64,000 nt of DNA from Robertmurraya sp047302285 (GTDB lineage: Bacteria; Bacillota; Bacilli; Bacillales; Cytobacillaceae), in contig NZ_CP154845.1 in the NCBI RefSeq assembly GCF_047302285.1, positions 3,224,001 to 3,288,000 on the forward strand, given 5' to 3'. This document shows, piece after piece, positions 17,345 to 25,611 of the stretch. A model generated the notes under the pieces. That model saw only the letters and a program-made list of their open reading frames with translations, did not search any database and had not been told where the DNA came from. Position 1 is the first letter of the stretch; each line of letters begins with the position of its first letter. Both the position numbers and the translations under genes were made by a program.

Positions 17345-17800
17345 TCAATCTAAATCTTGGGACAGTCGAATCATATCTCTACACCAAATACCATTCTCGA
17401 TTATTTTTTCCTCATAATGTCTGCTAAAAAAATCTAGATCTACACCAACAATTCTGAAATTACATTTTTGGTATAAGGCTAATTGATCAATACTAGAATT
17501 CCCCGTACCAACTTCAATCGTTTTATACCCTTGTTCTTTCGCTCTGTTAATCGCATCCCGCACAAGTTGTTTTCCAATACCATTTCCCTGTTCACTTTCA
17601 GCAACAGCGATATTAACTAATTCTACTGTCTCTGGTCTTGTTGGAAGAAGGACATATGAACCGATTATTTCTTGCTCTTTTTCTGCTACAAAGCATTCGC
17701 CTCTTTTTACATATTCTTTTACTAATTCTGTCGATGGATCAGCAAGTAGTAACAGTTCCATCGGTGGTTCTTCTAAGGATTTTAATTTTCTAATTTGCAT
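17345..17800 (-). CDS. GNAT family N-acetyltransferase
   Basis: 151 residues with the acetyl-CoA loop in EQGNGIGKQLVRDAI and the preceding beta strand VELVNIAV. The protein substrate or small-molecule acceptor cannot be told. The start at 17800 has GGAGG 6 nt before it; the upstream ATG at 17839 lacks one. It lies 61 nt downstream of the BenE-type transporter on the same strand, possibly as the last gene of that unit. Confidence 0.8.
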   Translation of the reverse strand: MQIRKLKSLEEPPMELLLLADPSTELVKEYVKRGECFVAEKEQEIIGSYVLLPTRPETVELVNIAVAESEQGNGIGKQLVRDAINRAKEQGYKTIEVGTGNSSIDQLALYQKCNFRIVGVDLDFFSRHYEEKIIENGIWCRDMIRLSQDLD

Positions 17801-17861
17801 GATTTCCTCCATATTAAATGGCTTTGTCCTTGTTAACATGATTTTCAGGTTTCACATTCTC

Positions 17862-19049
17862 CTATGTACTTTTTTCAACAAACCTCGCTATAAATGCCCC
17901 TACAAGAAGTGAGATAACGGGTGCACTGATACTCATAATTGAAATATTAGAAAATGCGATAATAAAAGCAAATGCCGTACTCATTTTCATCGCCTCCTTA
18001 GAAAAACTTTGGTGCAAACTATTCCCGAAAACACCAATAAGGGAAAATCCGACGATAATGGCGATAAATTCTTTTGGTAATGCTTGAATGAAAGGTATGA
18101 GTTTCCAAGAACAAAGTCCGAAAATAAGAAGCAGCACTCCTGCCACAACTGCTCCCATATATCTTTTTTCCTTCGGTCCAGCTTCCTCCCCTGAACAAAT
18201 AACCGTAGCCATTCCCGCTGTATTGGCTGACTGGCCACCAAAAAAACTGGTGATGATCGTGAAAATTCCACTTAAGGAAATGAGCTTATTGATGGGGATT
18301 TGATAGTTTTTTTCTTGTAGTCCACCAATTGAAACAGCTGCATCATTGCTTAATATTAGTAAAGCAAGCGGAATCGAGACTGAAAGAAAACTGACCACAT
18401 TGAATTCAGGAATTTGGAATTGAGGGACTAAAAATCCGAATGAGCTACCAACTGTACTCATTGGATAAAATAAGAGCATGATGATGAATCCCATAACTAT
18501 AGCTGCTATAACGGGCGGAATCCTTGTCTTCCATTTACTAAAAAGAAAGAAAGTCATAAAAGATACAATACCTACTAACCATAATTGATTGGAAGAGGTA
18601 ATGAAGTTCACCATGTATTTCATGATCATCCCAGCCAGCATGGCCGAAATGATTTCTTTTGGAACTAACTGGATAAACTTAGAGAACACACCTAAAACTC
18701 CAATTAAAAACATCAATACTCCTGAAATTAAATAAGCCCCTATTAACTGATGGAAAGTAAACTGTGGTGTGACCGTTACAAGAAAAGCAACTCCTGTAAG
18801 ACTATGTCCACCAACAATCGGAATCTTATAATATAGCGGTAAGACAATTCCGAAAAGTCCTCCAAATACATAAACAGAAAACATCCATAATGATGTTTGA
18901 AATTCAGTAAATCCTCCATTGGCTGCTGCTTCCAATATTAATATGGATGGTCCAGTGATGATAAAAATACCAGCAATCATGCCACTTGCTATATTTTGCG
19001 GATTTAGATCATTGATAGGAAACCAATTCCTCTTTAGTGTCTGATTCAC
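17862..19049 (-). CDS. BenE family transporter (benzoate/H+ symporter-like)
   Basis: 395 residues, about 11-12 membrane spans. PIVGGHSLTGVAFLVTVTP and the later GGQSANTAGMATVI segment are typical of the benzoate:H+ symporter family, which shares the fold of nucleobase transporters. The substrate is not certain; no aromatic degradation genes adjoin it. The two small upstream genes (19070-19261, 19319-19909) lie 20 and 57 nt apart on the same strand, so the three are probably one transcript. Confidence 0.82.
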   Translation of the reverse strand: MNQTLKRNWFPINDLNPQNIASGMIAGIFIITGPSILILEAAANGGFTEFQTSLWMFSVYVFGGLFGIVLPLYYKIPIVGGHSLTGVAFLVTVTPQFTFHQLIGAYLISGVLMFLIGVLGVFSKFIQLVPKEIISAMLAGMIMKYMVNFITSSNQLWLVGIVSFMTFFLFSKWKTRIPPVIAAIVMGFIIMLLFYPMSTVGSSFGFLVPQFQIPEFNVVSFLSVSIPLALLILSNDAAVSIGGLQEKNYQIPINKLISLSGIFTIITSFFGGQSANTAGMATVICSGEEAGPKEKRYMGAVVAGVLLLIFGLCSWKLIPFIQALPKEFIAIIVGFSLIGVFGNSLHQSFSKEAMKMSTAFAFIIAFSNISIMSISAPVISLLVGAFIARFVEKST

Positions 19050-19069
19050 GTCTTTTATTCTCCTTTTGA

Positions 19070-19261
19070 TTATTGCCAGTTTGGTGATTTAGATAACTCT
19101 ACTAAAGCCATCATCACATTGAGCATAAAGATAGCCAGAACAATTGGCACAGCAAGTAAAACATTTCTTCCTAATTTCATTCTGATTACAGCTGTATAGT
19201 ATCCACAAATAAATAAAACGATGCTCGAAACAAGCAGCATAATCAATAACATGATAAACAT
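19070..19261 (-). CDS. Small membrane protein, 63 aa
   Basis: Two hydrophobic stretches (about residues 2-22 and 32-53) separated by a short basic loop, RMKLGR. The start at 19261 is chosen because AGGAGTG precedes it. I recognise no family. The position 20 nt before the BenE-type gene suggests a small accessory partner of that transporter, which is inference. Confidence 0.6.
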   Translation of the reverse strand: MFIMLLIMLLVSSIVLFICGYYTAVIRMKLGRNVLLAVPIVLAIFMLNVMMALVELSKSPNWQ

Positions 19262-19318
19262 CGGCTCACTCCTATACTTATGAATCATCGTAATCTATTT
19301 AGCTCTCAATCTTGCCAT

Positions 19319-19909
19319 CTAATCCTCCCAATAAAAAATAGCATCCATAATGATATAATCTCCCGGTTCCTTGTATATGGTTGGAATTTCTGCTCGAAAT
19401 GGCAATGGTGCGCTAATCAATTCAAAATCAAGAAGAGCGTACTCATACTCTTCTAATGCTAGTTTTAATTGTCTTCCAAGTTCATGAAATTCTTCTCTTA
19501 AATACAATTGATTTGAAGCACTAATGATCGACCCGTATCCACCGCTTAATACTTCATTTGATTCGATCCGTATCGTTTTTGAACGATCATCTTCTCCCAT
19601 GATCGCAACAGGCGCTAACCGACAGATATCAATGATAATTCCTTCTGTCTTTTCCTTTCGAATTCCGTATTTTTCACTCTCAACTGTTACATTATTTTTC
19701 GTATAGCAAAAAAATTCAACAAAAGAAGCGTATCCACTTCCAAAATGATTCCACTCTGCTTCACAGATGATATGAGGAATTCGATTAATTCGATGGAATA
19801 ACCTCCTGATATGCGCTTCAATTTCTTGCTCATTGCCAGTATCATAAGGAAATTTATCCCCAATCGCTTTCCCTGCAATTAAATCTTGCAATTGCTCATT
19901 CGTAAACAT
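19319..19909 (-). CDS. Unrecognised 196-residue cytoplasmic protein
   Basis: An acidic soluble protein without signal peptide or membrane span. GGAGGTG precedes the ATG at 19909, and codon use resembles its neighbours. I recognise no family. It has many aromatic residues, and the C-terminal half (LISAPLPFRAEIPTIYKE) looks like a beta-rich fold. It lies between a decayed MocR-type regulator and a BenE-type transporter operon. Confidence 0.65.
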   Translation of the reverse strand: MFTNEQLQDLIAGKAIGDKFPYDTGNEQEIEAHIRRLFHRINRIPHIICEAEWNHFGSGYASFVEFFCYTKNNVTVESEKYGIRKEKTEGIIIDICRLAPVAIMGEDDRSKTIRIESNEVLSGGYGSIISASNQLYLREEFHELGRQLKLALEEYEYALLDFELISAPLPFRAEIPTIYKEPGDYIIMDAIFYWED

Positions 19910-19931
19910 TTGATTATGTTCACCTCCATTG

Positions 19932-20665
19932 TTAAAGCAAGAGTTCATCTAAATTAATCCCATCATGATGAACAGGTAATGAATACGTTTTGACCCCTGC
20001 AGATTGAAAAATAGGCAGGTTATAATGATACGAAGGATCTTCAATAACCACTGCATCCCCAGGTTTTAGCAAGCATTGCACAACTAAATGCAGCGCCTGT
20101 TGCGCACCTGAAGTGATAAGTATACATGAGGGATCTGTATGTATATTTCGATAATCCAACACATGCTTTGTAATGGTAGAACGTAAGATCGTATTTCCCT
20201 GTGGATGATCATAACCAAGTCTTCCAACAAAGGAACGAGACGAAGTAATTTCATTTAATTGATTTCTAAGAAAAAGATCTTCCGATAATTCACCACTTGC
20301 AAAATTAATTAAATGCTGTTCTTCCATCTCCTTACGTATTCTTTGAGTGATAGGTAAATTAGGCAAAAATGGACCTGATTCAATATATCGATTCCAGCTA
20401 GGAATTCGTTTTTTGTGATTCCCCAAATATTTTTGCTTATCATCGTTCCACTTCCATGAATCCGGTGAACCAATCCAACTGATTGAAGTTCATCGTATGC
20501 TGCAACGACCGTACTTCTGTTCACTTTCAATTCTTTTGCCAAGGCTCTCTCTGATGGGAGAGCTTTATCGGAAGGAAAAACCCCATTTGCAATGCTATCT
20601 TCAATAAAATCAGCAATTTGTTTATAAATTGGTTTCTTAGAGGTTCGATCCAGTTCCCACTCCAT
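19932..20665 (-). pseudogene. Broken MocR-family (GntR-HTH/aminotransferase) regulator
   Basis: The first frame (20665 down to about 20410) encodes a GntR winged helix (KPIYKQIADFIEDSI, LPSERALAKEL, VNRSTVVAAYDEL). The aminotransferase-like part continues in another frame (RIPSWNRYIE, ITSGAQQALHL) and stops at 19932 after about 165 residues. The frame change falls at an A6 run (plus-strand T6 at about 20410); one more A would restore ITKKRIPSWNR. The chain also ends before the PLP-binding lysine region, so the gene is both frameshifted and truncated. Confidence 0.82.
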
Positions 20666-20724
20666 ATAACGTCATTCCTTTTTGCAGTGACTTGTTTTCA
20701 TTGTAACTCTACCTGATAGAGAAT

Positions 20725-20919
20725 TTATGAAGAAAGACTTATATACACTCCAAGGGCAATAAGTGAAAGCAGAATCACAACTCCATATATTAAGGTTAAG
20801 TTTTTCGTATTGTTCTTGGTTGCTCCCCGATAATCTTCATCACTCTTTTTCGTTAGCCACAACGTCCCTACTAGAGCGATCACTAATATTAATAGAACAG
20901 CAGCCATCAATATATTCAT
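20725..20919 (-). CDS. Small two-span membrane protein, 64 aa
   Basis: Hydrophobic segments at about 3-22 and 42-62 flank a polar loop, KKSDEDYRGATKNN. GGAGGTAGAATATG sits at the start, so it is probably translated. I recognise no family. It lies 59 nt upstream of the broken MocR gene on the same strand. Confidence 0.6.
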   Translation of the reverse strand: MNILMAAVLLILVIALVGTLWLTKKSDEDYRGATKNNTKNLTLIYGVVILLSLIALGVYISLSS

Positions 20920-21098
20920 ATTCTACCTCCATACGAACATCCTCATTTTTGATCCGTTCAAATATTCAGTATAGATGAGAAGAGTCAACTTTTCACCATC
21001 CACTTCCTGTTGAATTCAGCCATCCACTTGTAGGTATTGAGATAATTAAGGAAAGGTGCCTCAATCTATGGGAATGAAAATGGAGAGTGCCATAATCA

Positions 21099-21291
21099 AG
21101 AGGCTGGGTCAAAAAGTCGGTAGTAACGACTTTTTGATTCTAGTTTGGAGTGTATAAATTCCCTCGACTTGTGGATCGAGTGTTCGTATAAACAGTAAGA
21201 GTATCGGTATGAAAAAATAACAGGAAAAATCAAACATGACCTAATGGTCACCGCGAGATATGAAAATTGGTATGGTGTACAGCACACGAAT
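21099..21291. repeat. Left IS-end-like sequence and repeat debris
   Basis: GAGGCTGGGTCAAAAAGTC at 21100 resembles insertion-sequence ends; a related inverted copy (GAGGCTGGGACATAAC on the minus strand) ends near 23223. A hairpin AAAAAGTCG/CGACTTTTT follows at 21112-21135. Also present is ATAACAGGAAAAATC at about 21217, a motif that recurs right of the transposase. A minus-strand frame here shows no family. Confidence 0.45.
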
Positions 21292-21329
21292 GAATTATAT
21301 TTCCATTTTTTTGTCTAGACTATTAGTAA

Positions 21330-21460
21330 CAGATTAAAGGCCGTCGGAATATTGGAGTTTTTAAACCCGAGGAAAAATCCGGCCTATTGCACTTACGAGT
21401 ACCGCCGATTGTTGCCTCGAGCACGTGTATAAAACTACAACTACTTAAAAGTGTATAATC
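21330..21460 (+). ncRNA. Putative IS110 bridge RNA
   Basis: Two stem-loops are visible between the left end and the transposase start: AGGCCG (21338) with CGGCCT (21380), and CACTT (21390) with AAGTG (21449). Each encloses a large internal loop. IS110 elements encode such a bridge RNA in this position, one loop pairing with target and the other with donor DNA (established for IS621). Limits and pairing are my reading by eye. Confidence 0.5.
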
Positions 21461-21491
21461 TGTGAGTCTATTAATGAAAAGAGGAATCTTC

Positions 21492-22727
21492 ATGGATGCT
21501 ATTCGAAAATGTTGTGCTGGTTTAGATGTTCATCAAGAATCGATTACGGCTTGTATTTTGAACAGTCCATTAGATCGAAAACCTAAGCCGTTAATCAAGA
21601 ATTTTGGAACCACAACTCCTGAGTTACTTCAACTGCAAGATTGGTTAGCAGAACACAAATGTACGGAGGTAGCTATGGAAAGTACCGGTGTTTATTGGAA
21701 ATCGGTATGGAACATTCTTGAATCATCTTGTCAACTCACGCTTGCCAATCCAGCTCACATTAAAAATATGCCAGGGCGTAAGACTGATATCAAGGATGCT
21801 CAATGGATCGCTCAACTGCATCGATGTGGTCTCGTTCAAGCGAGCATGGTACCAACTCAGGAGATTCGAGATTTACGAGACCGAACGCGCTATCGTCAAA
21901 AACTTGTCCATATGATTACATCCGAAAAGAATCGTATTCACAAGTTATTACAAGATGCCAACATCAAACTAACTACGTTCGTTTCTGATTTGTTTGGCGT
22001 TTCTGGACGGGCTCTTCTAGAAAAACTAATGAATGGCGAAGTGCTAGACGAAGAACAAGTACGATCCTTGGTTAAAACAAAACTGAAGAAAAAGGTTCCT
22101 CAATTACTAGATGCTTTAAATGGAAAGGTACGATTGCATCATCGAGAAATGATCCGTATGCACATGAACACCATCATTTTTTTAGAAGAACAAGTGACAC
22201 ATCTTGAGAAATCCATTCAAGAACTACTGAAACCATACGAAGAAGAAGTTGAACTCCTGGATACGATTCCTGGCATTAATACTGATGTCGCGGCGTGCAT
22301 CATTGCAGAAATCGGAACCAACATGGAGCTATTTGAAACAGAAGCCCATCTAGCTTCATGGGCTGGAATATGTCCAGGAAATAACGAAAGTGCAGGTGTA
22401 AAAAAAAAATCGAAGTCCCGTAAAGGGAACAAGCATTTAAAAGCGATGCTTTGTCAATCCGTTTGGGCAATAAATAGAAAAAAAGATTGTAGAATCACAG
22501 CGTTCTTTCATCGAGTAAAGCGACGACAAGGGGAAAAGAAAGCAGCTATCGCAACCGCTCATCTCTACCTTCGCATCATTTATCACATCTTATCAGATAA
22601 AGTAGAGTACAGTGAATTAGGCACGCATTATTTACCAAATAAGAAAGAAAGAACGTTAGAACAATTAAAAAAACAAATAGAAAAAATGGGTTATGCGATA
22701 CAGTTAGAGCAAGTACAAACCAGCTAG
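21492..22727 (+). CDS. IS110-family transposase (DEDD recombinase)
   Basis: 411 residues. The N-terminal RuvC-like DEDD domain shows CAGLDVH, AMESTG and KTDIKDAQWIAQL; a coiled-coil linker follows, then the Transposase_20 domain with IPGI, LASWAGICPG and the serine of NNESAG. It looks complete. The start at 21492 (MDAIRK) is supported by AGAGGA 7 nt before. With its RNA it recombines target and donor DNA without making terminal duplications (family knowledge). Confidence 0.92.
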   Translation: MDAIRKCCAGLDVHQESITACILNSPLDRKPKPLIKNFGTTTPELLQLQDWLAEHKCTEVAMESTGVYWKSVWNILESSCQLTLANPAHIKNMPGRKTDIKDAQWIAQLHRCGLVQASMVPTQEIRDLRDRTRYRQKLVHMITSEKNRIHKLLQDANIKLTTFVSDLFGVSGRALLEKLMNGEVLDEEQVRSLVKTKLKKKVPQLLDALNGKVRLHHREMIRMHMNTIIFLEEQVTHLEKSIQELLKPYEEEVELLDTIPGINTDVAACIIAEIGTNMELFETEAHLASWAGICPGNNESAGVKKKSKSRKGNKHLKAMLCQSVWAINRKKDCRITAFFHRVKRRQGEKKAAIATAHLYLRIIYHILSDKVEYSELGTHYLPNKKERTLEQLKKQIEKMGYAIQLEQVQTS

Positions 22728-22790
22728 CTGCCTATAACCCATTTTTAAAAAGTACAATTTTAGACCTTAGGGGGTCTTTTTTTGCTTTTT

Positions 22791-23226
22791 TTGAGCAACC
22801 AGCATCAATTTTCGTATAAATTCCGCTTAATGAGCAAGCATCATGAAACAGAGCCGAATTAACAGGAAAAATTCCTGCTATTCACTCAAAAAATGCCAAA
22901 ATAAATGATTTTGCCCTCCATAAGCGGAAAATCTTCCGTTATTTCTCCTAAAAGGGACTCCATTGAGGAGATAACAGGAAAAATTCCGCTTAATAGTGAG
23001 AGGTGGTTGGAGTAAAATGGGTCTTCTAGTAGAAATTTAGATAAAGCGGAAATCGATGTGGCTTCTTGAAGGCTAATTTGCGTTGCACTCGATTTTTTGT
23101 ACCAGGAAAATCGAAGGTCTTGTGTTAATGGCAAAATTAACAGACAAAAATAGAGAGAGGTGAATTTGAGTACCCTTAAATTCACCTTTCTCATGATTTG
23201 AAACTAGTTATGTCCCAGCCTCTTGT
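22791..23226. repeat. Repeat-rich remnant right of IS110
   Basis: No convincing gene. Copies of a short palindromic motif built from GCGGAA and TTCCGC occur at about 22821, 22923, 22981 and 23045, some inside the longer AACAGGAAAAATTCC unit (22861, 22973). A hairpin GGTGAATTT/AAATTCACC lies at 23159-23187, and an inverted GAGGCTGGGACA end closes the stretch at about 23207-23223. A 102-codon minus-strand frame (22886-23194) runs through the repeats and is probably not a gene. Confidence 0.45.
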
Positions 23227-23239
23227 AAAGGCGATTAGA

Positions 23240-24445
23240 TTACACATGTTCATGGTGATGATGATGTTCGTAACCATGTTCTTTCGCATATTGACGAAAA
23301 TTTTCTAAATCCTCCATCCCTGATGAAGTACCATCTAACGCTTGATTCATTCGTTCTAACAATACCGTTCTTAACCTTGGATGATAACCAAAATACTCCG
23401 CAATCTCGATAGACACTTTCGGATATGTCGCTCGATACTGTTCAGCCATTTTATTCATTCTTTCCATTAATATTCCAGTAAATAAAAAATATGGAAGCAT
23501 GATGATCTTTTTCGCACCTAATTTAACACAGCGATTGATCCCGTCATCTACACTTGGAGTTGTTACACCCATAAAGGCACTTTCTACGATCGGCACATTT
23601 AATTGTTCCCATAAAAGCCGACTAATTTTATAAAAATCCCCATTTGCATAAGGGTCACTTCCGCCTCGCCCAATTAATAGTATCGCTGTATCCTCATGCT
23701 TCTCCTTCACATCTAATCCAACTTCCTGGAGTCTTGTTTTTAAGATCTCAAACACTTCCTCATGAATCCCAATGGTTTGACCGTAAGTAAACTGAATATC
23801 TGAAAAATGTTCCTTTGCATGTTCAATTTCTGCAGGAATATGAAGTTTCGAGTGACCTGCATGTAAGAGGATAATCGGAATAACATGTATTTCATCCGCA
23901 CCTTTTTCAACACATTTTTGTATCCCTTCTTCAATATTTGGTGAAGCAAATTCTAAAAAACACGTTTCTACAAGAAGAAATGGATCTATATCTGCTTTTA
24001 TCAGTTCAACAAATTGTAGAACCTCTTCATTTCCTGCTTGTAATCTACTTCCATGTCCAACAAATAAGACTGCTTTTATCATAGAACCGTTTCCCTTCTT
24101 ATATTTATTAATTCCTTTAATCCGATTTTCTCCACGCTTTCGTTCACCATTCTCCATTGAGTAAATAACGGCATCTGTGTTTGCAGATTCATGAACGATC
24201 GCACGTGCAACATCCTCATCCTGGACTGAATACCACGTCCCTTTCGGATAATCAATCACTACACATTTATCCTTACAGCGACCGTTACAGCGTGTTCTTG
24301 AAGTATGGATTTTCTCATCTAAACGATGGATGCGAATTTCGTCACGAATTTGTCCAGTGACATCTTCTGCACCTGCTCTCATACAAGTAGCTCCATTACA
24401 AATCATGATATGACGTTCCATTTGACTCAAATTCCAAGTGGTCAT
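23240..24445 (-). CDS. cbiX: Sirohydrochlorin cobaltochelatase CbiX fused to CbiW-type 2Fe-2S ferredoxin
   Basis: 401 residues. Residues about 10-90 are a thioredoxin-like 2Fe-2S ferredoxin (ICNGATCMRAG, then RCNGRCKDKC). A short basic linker follows, then a two-lobe CbiX chelatase (FVGHGSR and LLIGRGGSD as the paired motifs; LLHAGHSKLHIP with the metal-binding His), ending in HHHHHEHV. It inserts cobalt into sirohydrochlorin. In B. megaterium CbiW and CbiX are separate genes; here they are one chain, and an internal ATG (MIKAVLFVGHG) could also give free CbiX. It is the last gene of the cobalamin operon. Confidence 0.9.
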   Translation of the reverse strand: MTTWNLSQMERHIMICNGATCMRAGAEDVTGQIRDEIRIHRLDEKIHTSRTRCNGRCKDKCVVIDYPKGTWYSVQDEDVARAIVHESANTDAVIYSMENGERKRGENRIKGINKYKKGNGSMIKAVLFVGHGSRLQAGNEEVLQFVELIKADIDPFLLVETCFLEFASPNIEEGIQKCVEKGADEIHVIPIILLHAGHSKLHIPAEIEHAKEHFSDIQFTYGQTIGIHEEVFEILKTRLQEVGLDVKEKHEDTAILLIGRGGSDPYANGDFYKISRLLWEQLNVPIVESAFMGVTTPSVDDGINRCVKLGAKKIIMLPYFLFTGILMERMNKMAEQYRATYPKVSIEIAEYFGYHPRLRTVLLERMNQALDGTSSGMEDLENFRQYAKEHGYEHHHHHEHV

Positions 24446-24480
24446 TCGATCCCTCCATTAAGTACATGTTCTTGATCTTC

Positions 24481-25041
24481 TTATTCAAATACCTCTGGAT
24501 AAAACCTCTTTGCCAAAATGTCCAATGTCTCGGCAACAATTTCCTCTTTTGACGGATATTGCTCTGATAGGACTGGAACTTTAAGATACGCTTCTTTCAA
24601 GGGTTCATAAATCTCGTTATCTAAATATGCCGTTCCTACCATCGAGTCTTCTAACCCTAAGGTCAACATAATTTCTGTAACATGTTGATTTAAAGAAACG
24701 GCATGTTTCGGAATCTGATCATACTCGATTACAAAACCTTCATTATTTATGACGACCGGTTCTAATTTCTCCTTATCGGCTTCTATATCCACTTCTTCAC
24801 TTGAGCATGCAACCAACATCATTACTACTGTGCGATGCTCCTCAGGTGTTTTCGTCCATGTAAAGCCAACTCCTAATTTTCTTAAAGCGATTTGCTCTCC
24901 ATATGTACGTTCTGGTGATTTAATAAATTGATAGTATTTCACCTTCATTCCGCGACCAATTGCGCGAAGTGTAACCCCAAGTGAAGCAGTTGTTTTTCCT
25001 TTTCCATCACCGGTGTATACCAATACCATCCCCTGTCCCAT
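24481..25041 (-). CDS. Chimera of corrinoid adenosyltransferase (BtuR/CobO) N-terminus and a BtuF-like binding protein
   Basis: The 186-residue frame starts as a BtuR/CobO-type cob(I)yrinate a,c-diamide adenosyltransferase with the P-loop GDGKGKTT and RTYGEQIALRKLG. After residue 70 (EEHR) it changes into TVVMMLVACSSEE, a lipoprotein signal with lipobox LVAC, then a periplasmic-binding-protein N-domain (AVSLNQHVTEIMLTLGLED, VPVLSEQYPSKEEIVA). At about residue 170 it jumps to what looks like the C-terminus of such a protein (LAKRFYPEVFE). The frame is intact throughout. The C-terminal two thirds of the transferase are absent, so activity is doubtful. It sits where B. megaterium has btuR, between cbiY and cbiX. 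Confidence 0.8.
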   Translation of the reverse strand: MGQGMVLVYTGDGKGKTTASLGVTLRAIGRGMKVKYYQFIKSPERTYGEQIALRKLGVGFTWTKTPEEHRTVVMMLVACSSEEVDIEADKEKLEPVVINNEGFVIEYDQIPKHAVSLNQHVTEIMLTLGLEDSMVGTAYLDNEIYEPLKEAYLKVPVLSEQYPSKEEIVAETLDILAKRFYPEVFE

Positions 25042-25056
25042 CTAGTAAATCCCTCC

Positions 25057-25611
25057 TTAAAGCCACGTTGTTTTATCAGTAAAAGGGGTACGCTTTTTTG
25101 GGGAGGTTATTTCTTCGGCAGGATAACCAATGCATAACGTTCCAACTAATTGCTCTTTTTTTGTAGCACCAATGAAAGAGTGCAATGCTGTATCATGAAC
25201 TAAACCAACCCCACGAGTACGCCAAACCATTCCTAATCCTACATGTTCAGCCATTAACCACATCGACATAATGGCACTACTTACAGCAAACGAATTATCC
25301 TTTGTCGCTCCTTCATCTCCATCCACAATTGCGGAAGTTACGACAATAATTATCGGGGTATTTGTTATCGCTGCCATTGAGCTCTCCACTAAGTGGGGTT
25401 TTGTTGGGAACCGCTTTTGAAGATAACTTAATGCCACTTCCCGATAATCTTTTAAACTATCACCTTGTAAAACATAAAAATGCCAAGGCTCCCGCATTCG
25501 ATCATTTGGGGCATAAGTTGCGGCTTCTAATAGCATTTCAATTTTGGAACGTTCCACTTCTCGGTTTTCAAATTGACGAATGGCACGCCGTTTTTTTAAT
25601 GCTTCTAACAT
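25057..25611 (-). CDS. cbiY: Nitroreductase-family protein CbiY
   Basis: 184 residues with the FMN-binding nitroreductase fold (RRAIRQFENREV at the N-terminus, APNDRMREPWHFYV, and GLGMVWRTRG). The length and lack of extensions fit the YdjA/CbiY branch. In B. megaterium cbiY lies at the same place in the cobalamin operon; its exact role is not settled, and the related BluB makes the lower ligand DMB. The frame overlaps the end of the methyltransferase gene by 7 nt, which supports translational coupling. Confidence 0.82.
   Translation of the reverse strand: MLEALKKRRAIRQFENREVERSKIEMLLEAATYAPNDRMREPWHFYVLQGDSLKDYREVALSYLQKRFPTKPHLVESSMAAITNTPIIIVVTSAIVDGDEGATKDNSFAVSSAIMSMWLMAEHVGLGMVWRTRGVGLVHDTALHSFIGATKKEQLVGTLCIGYPAEEITSPKKRTPFTDKTTWL

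Larger units (their letters stand above)
21292..22790 (+). mobile_element. IS110-family insertion sequence
   Basis: Contains one transposase gene with a structured, gene-free left flank of about 200 nt and a short right flank with a hairpin terminator (AGACC/GGTCT at about 22764). IS110 elements lack obvious terminal inverted repeats, so the exact ends cannot be read from this copy alone; the limits given are approximate. Confidence 0.75.

Noticed and set aside
21096..21287. Minus-strand 63-codon ORF left of the IS110
   Set aside because: It overlaps the IS-end-like sequence and the hairpin, and its composition looks non-coding.
22821..23060. GCGGAA/TTCCGC repeats as a CRISPR array
   Set aside because: Copies are short, degenerate and irregularly spaced, and no cas genes are present.
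22886..23194. Minus-strand 102-codon ORF right of the IS110
   Set aside because: It runs through palindromic repeats, has no family resemblance and no clear context; it is probably a by-product of the repeats.
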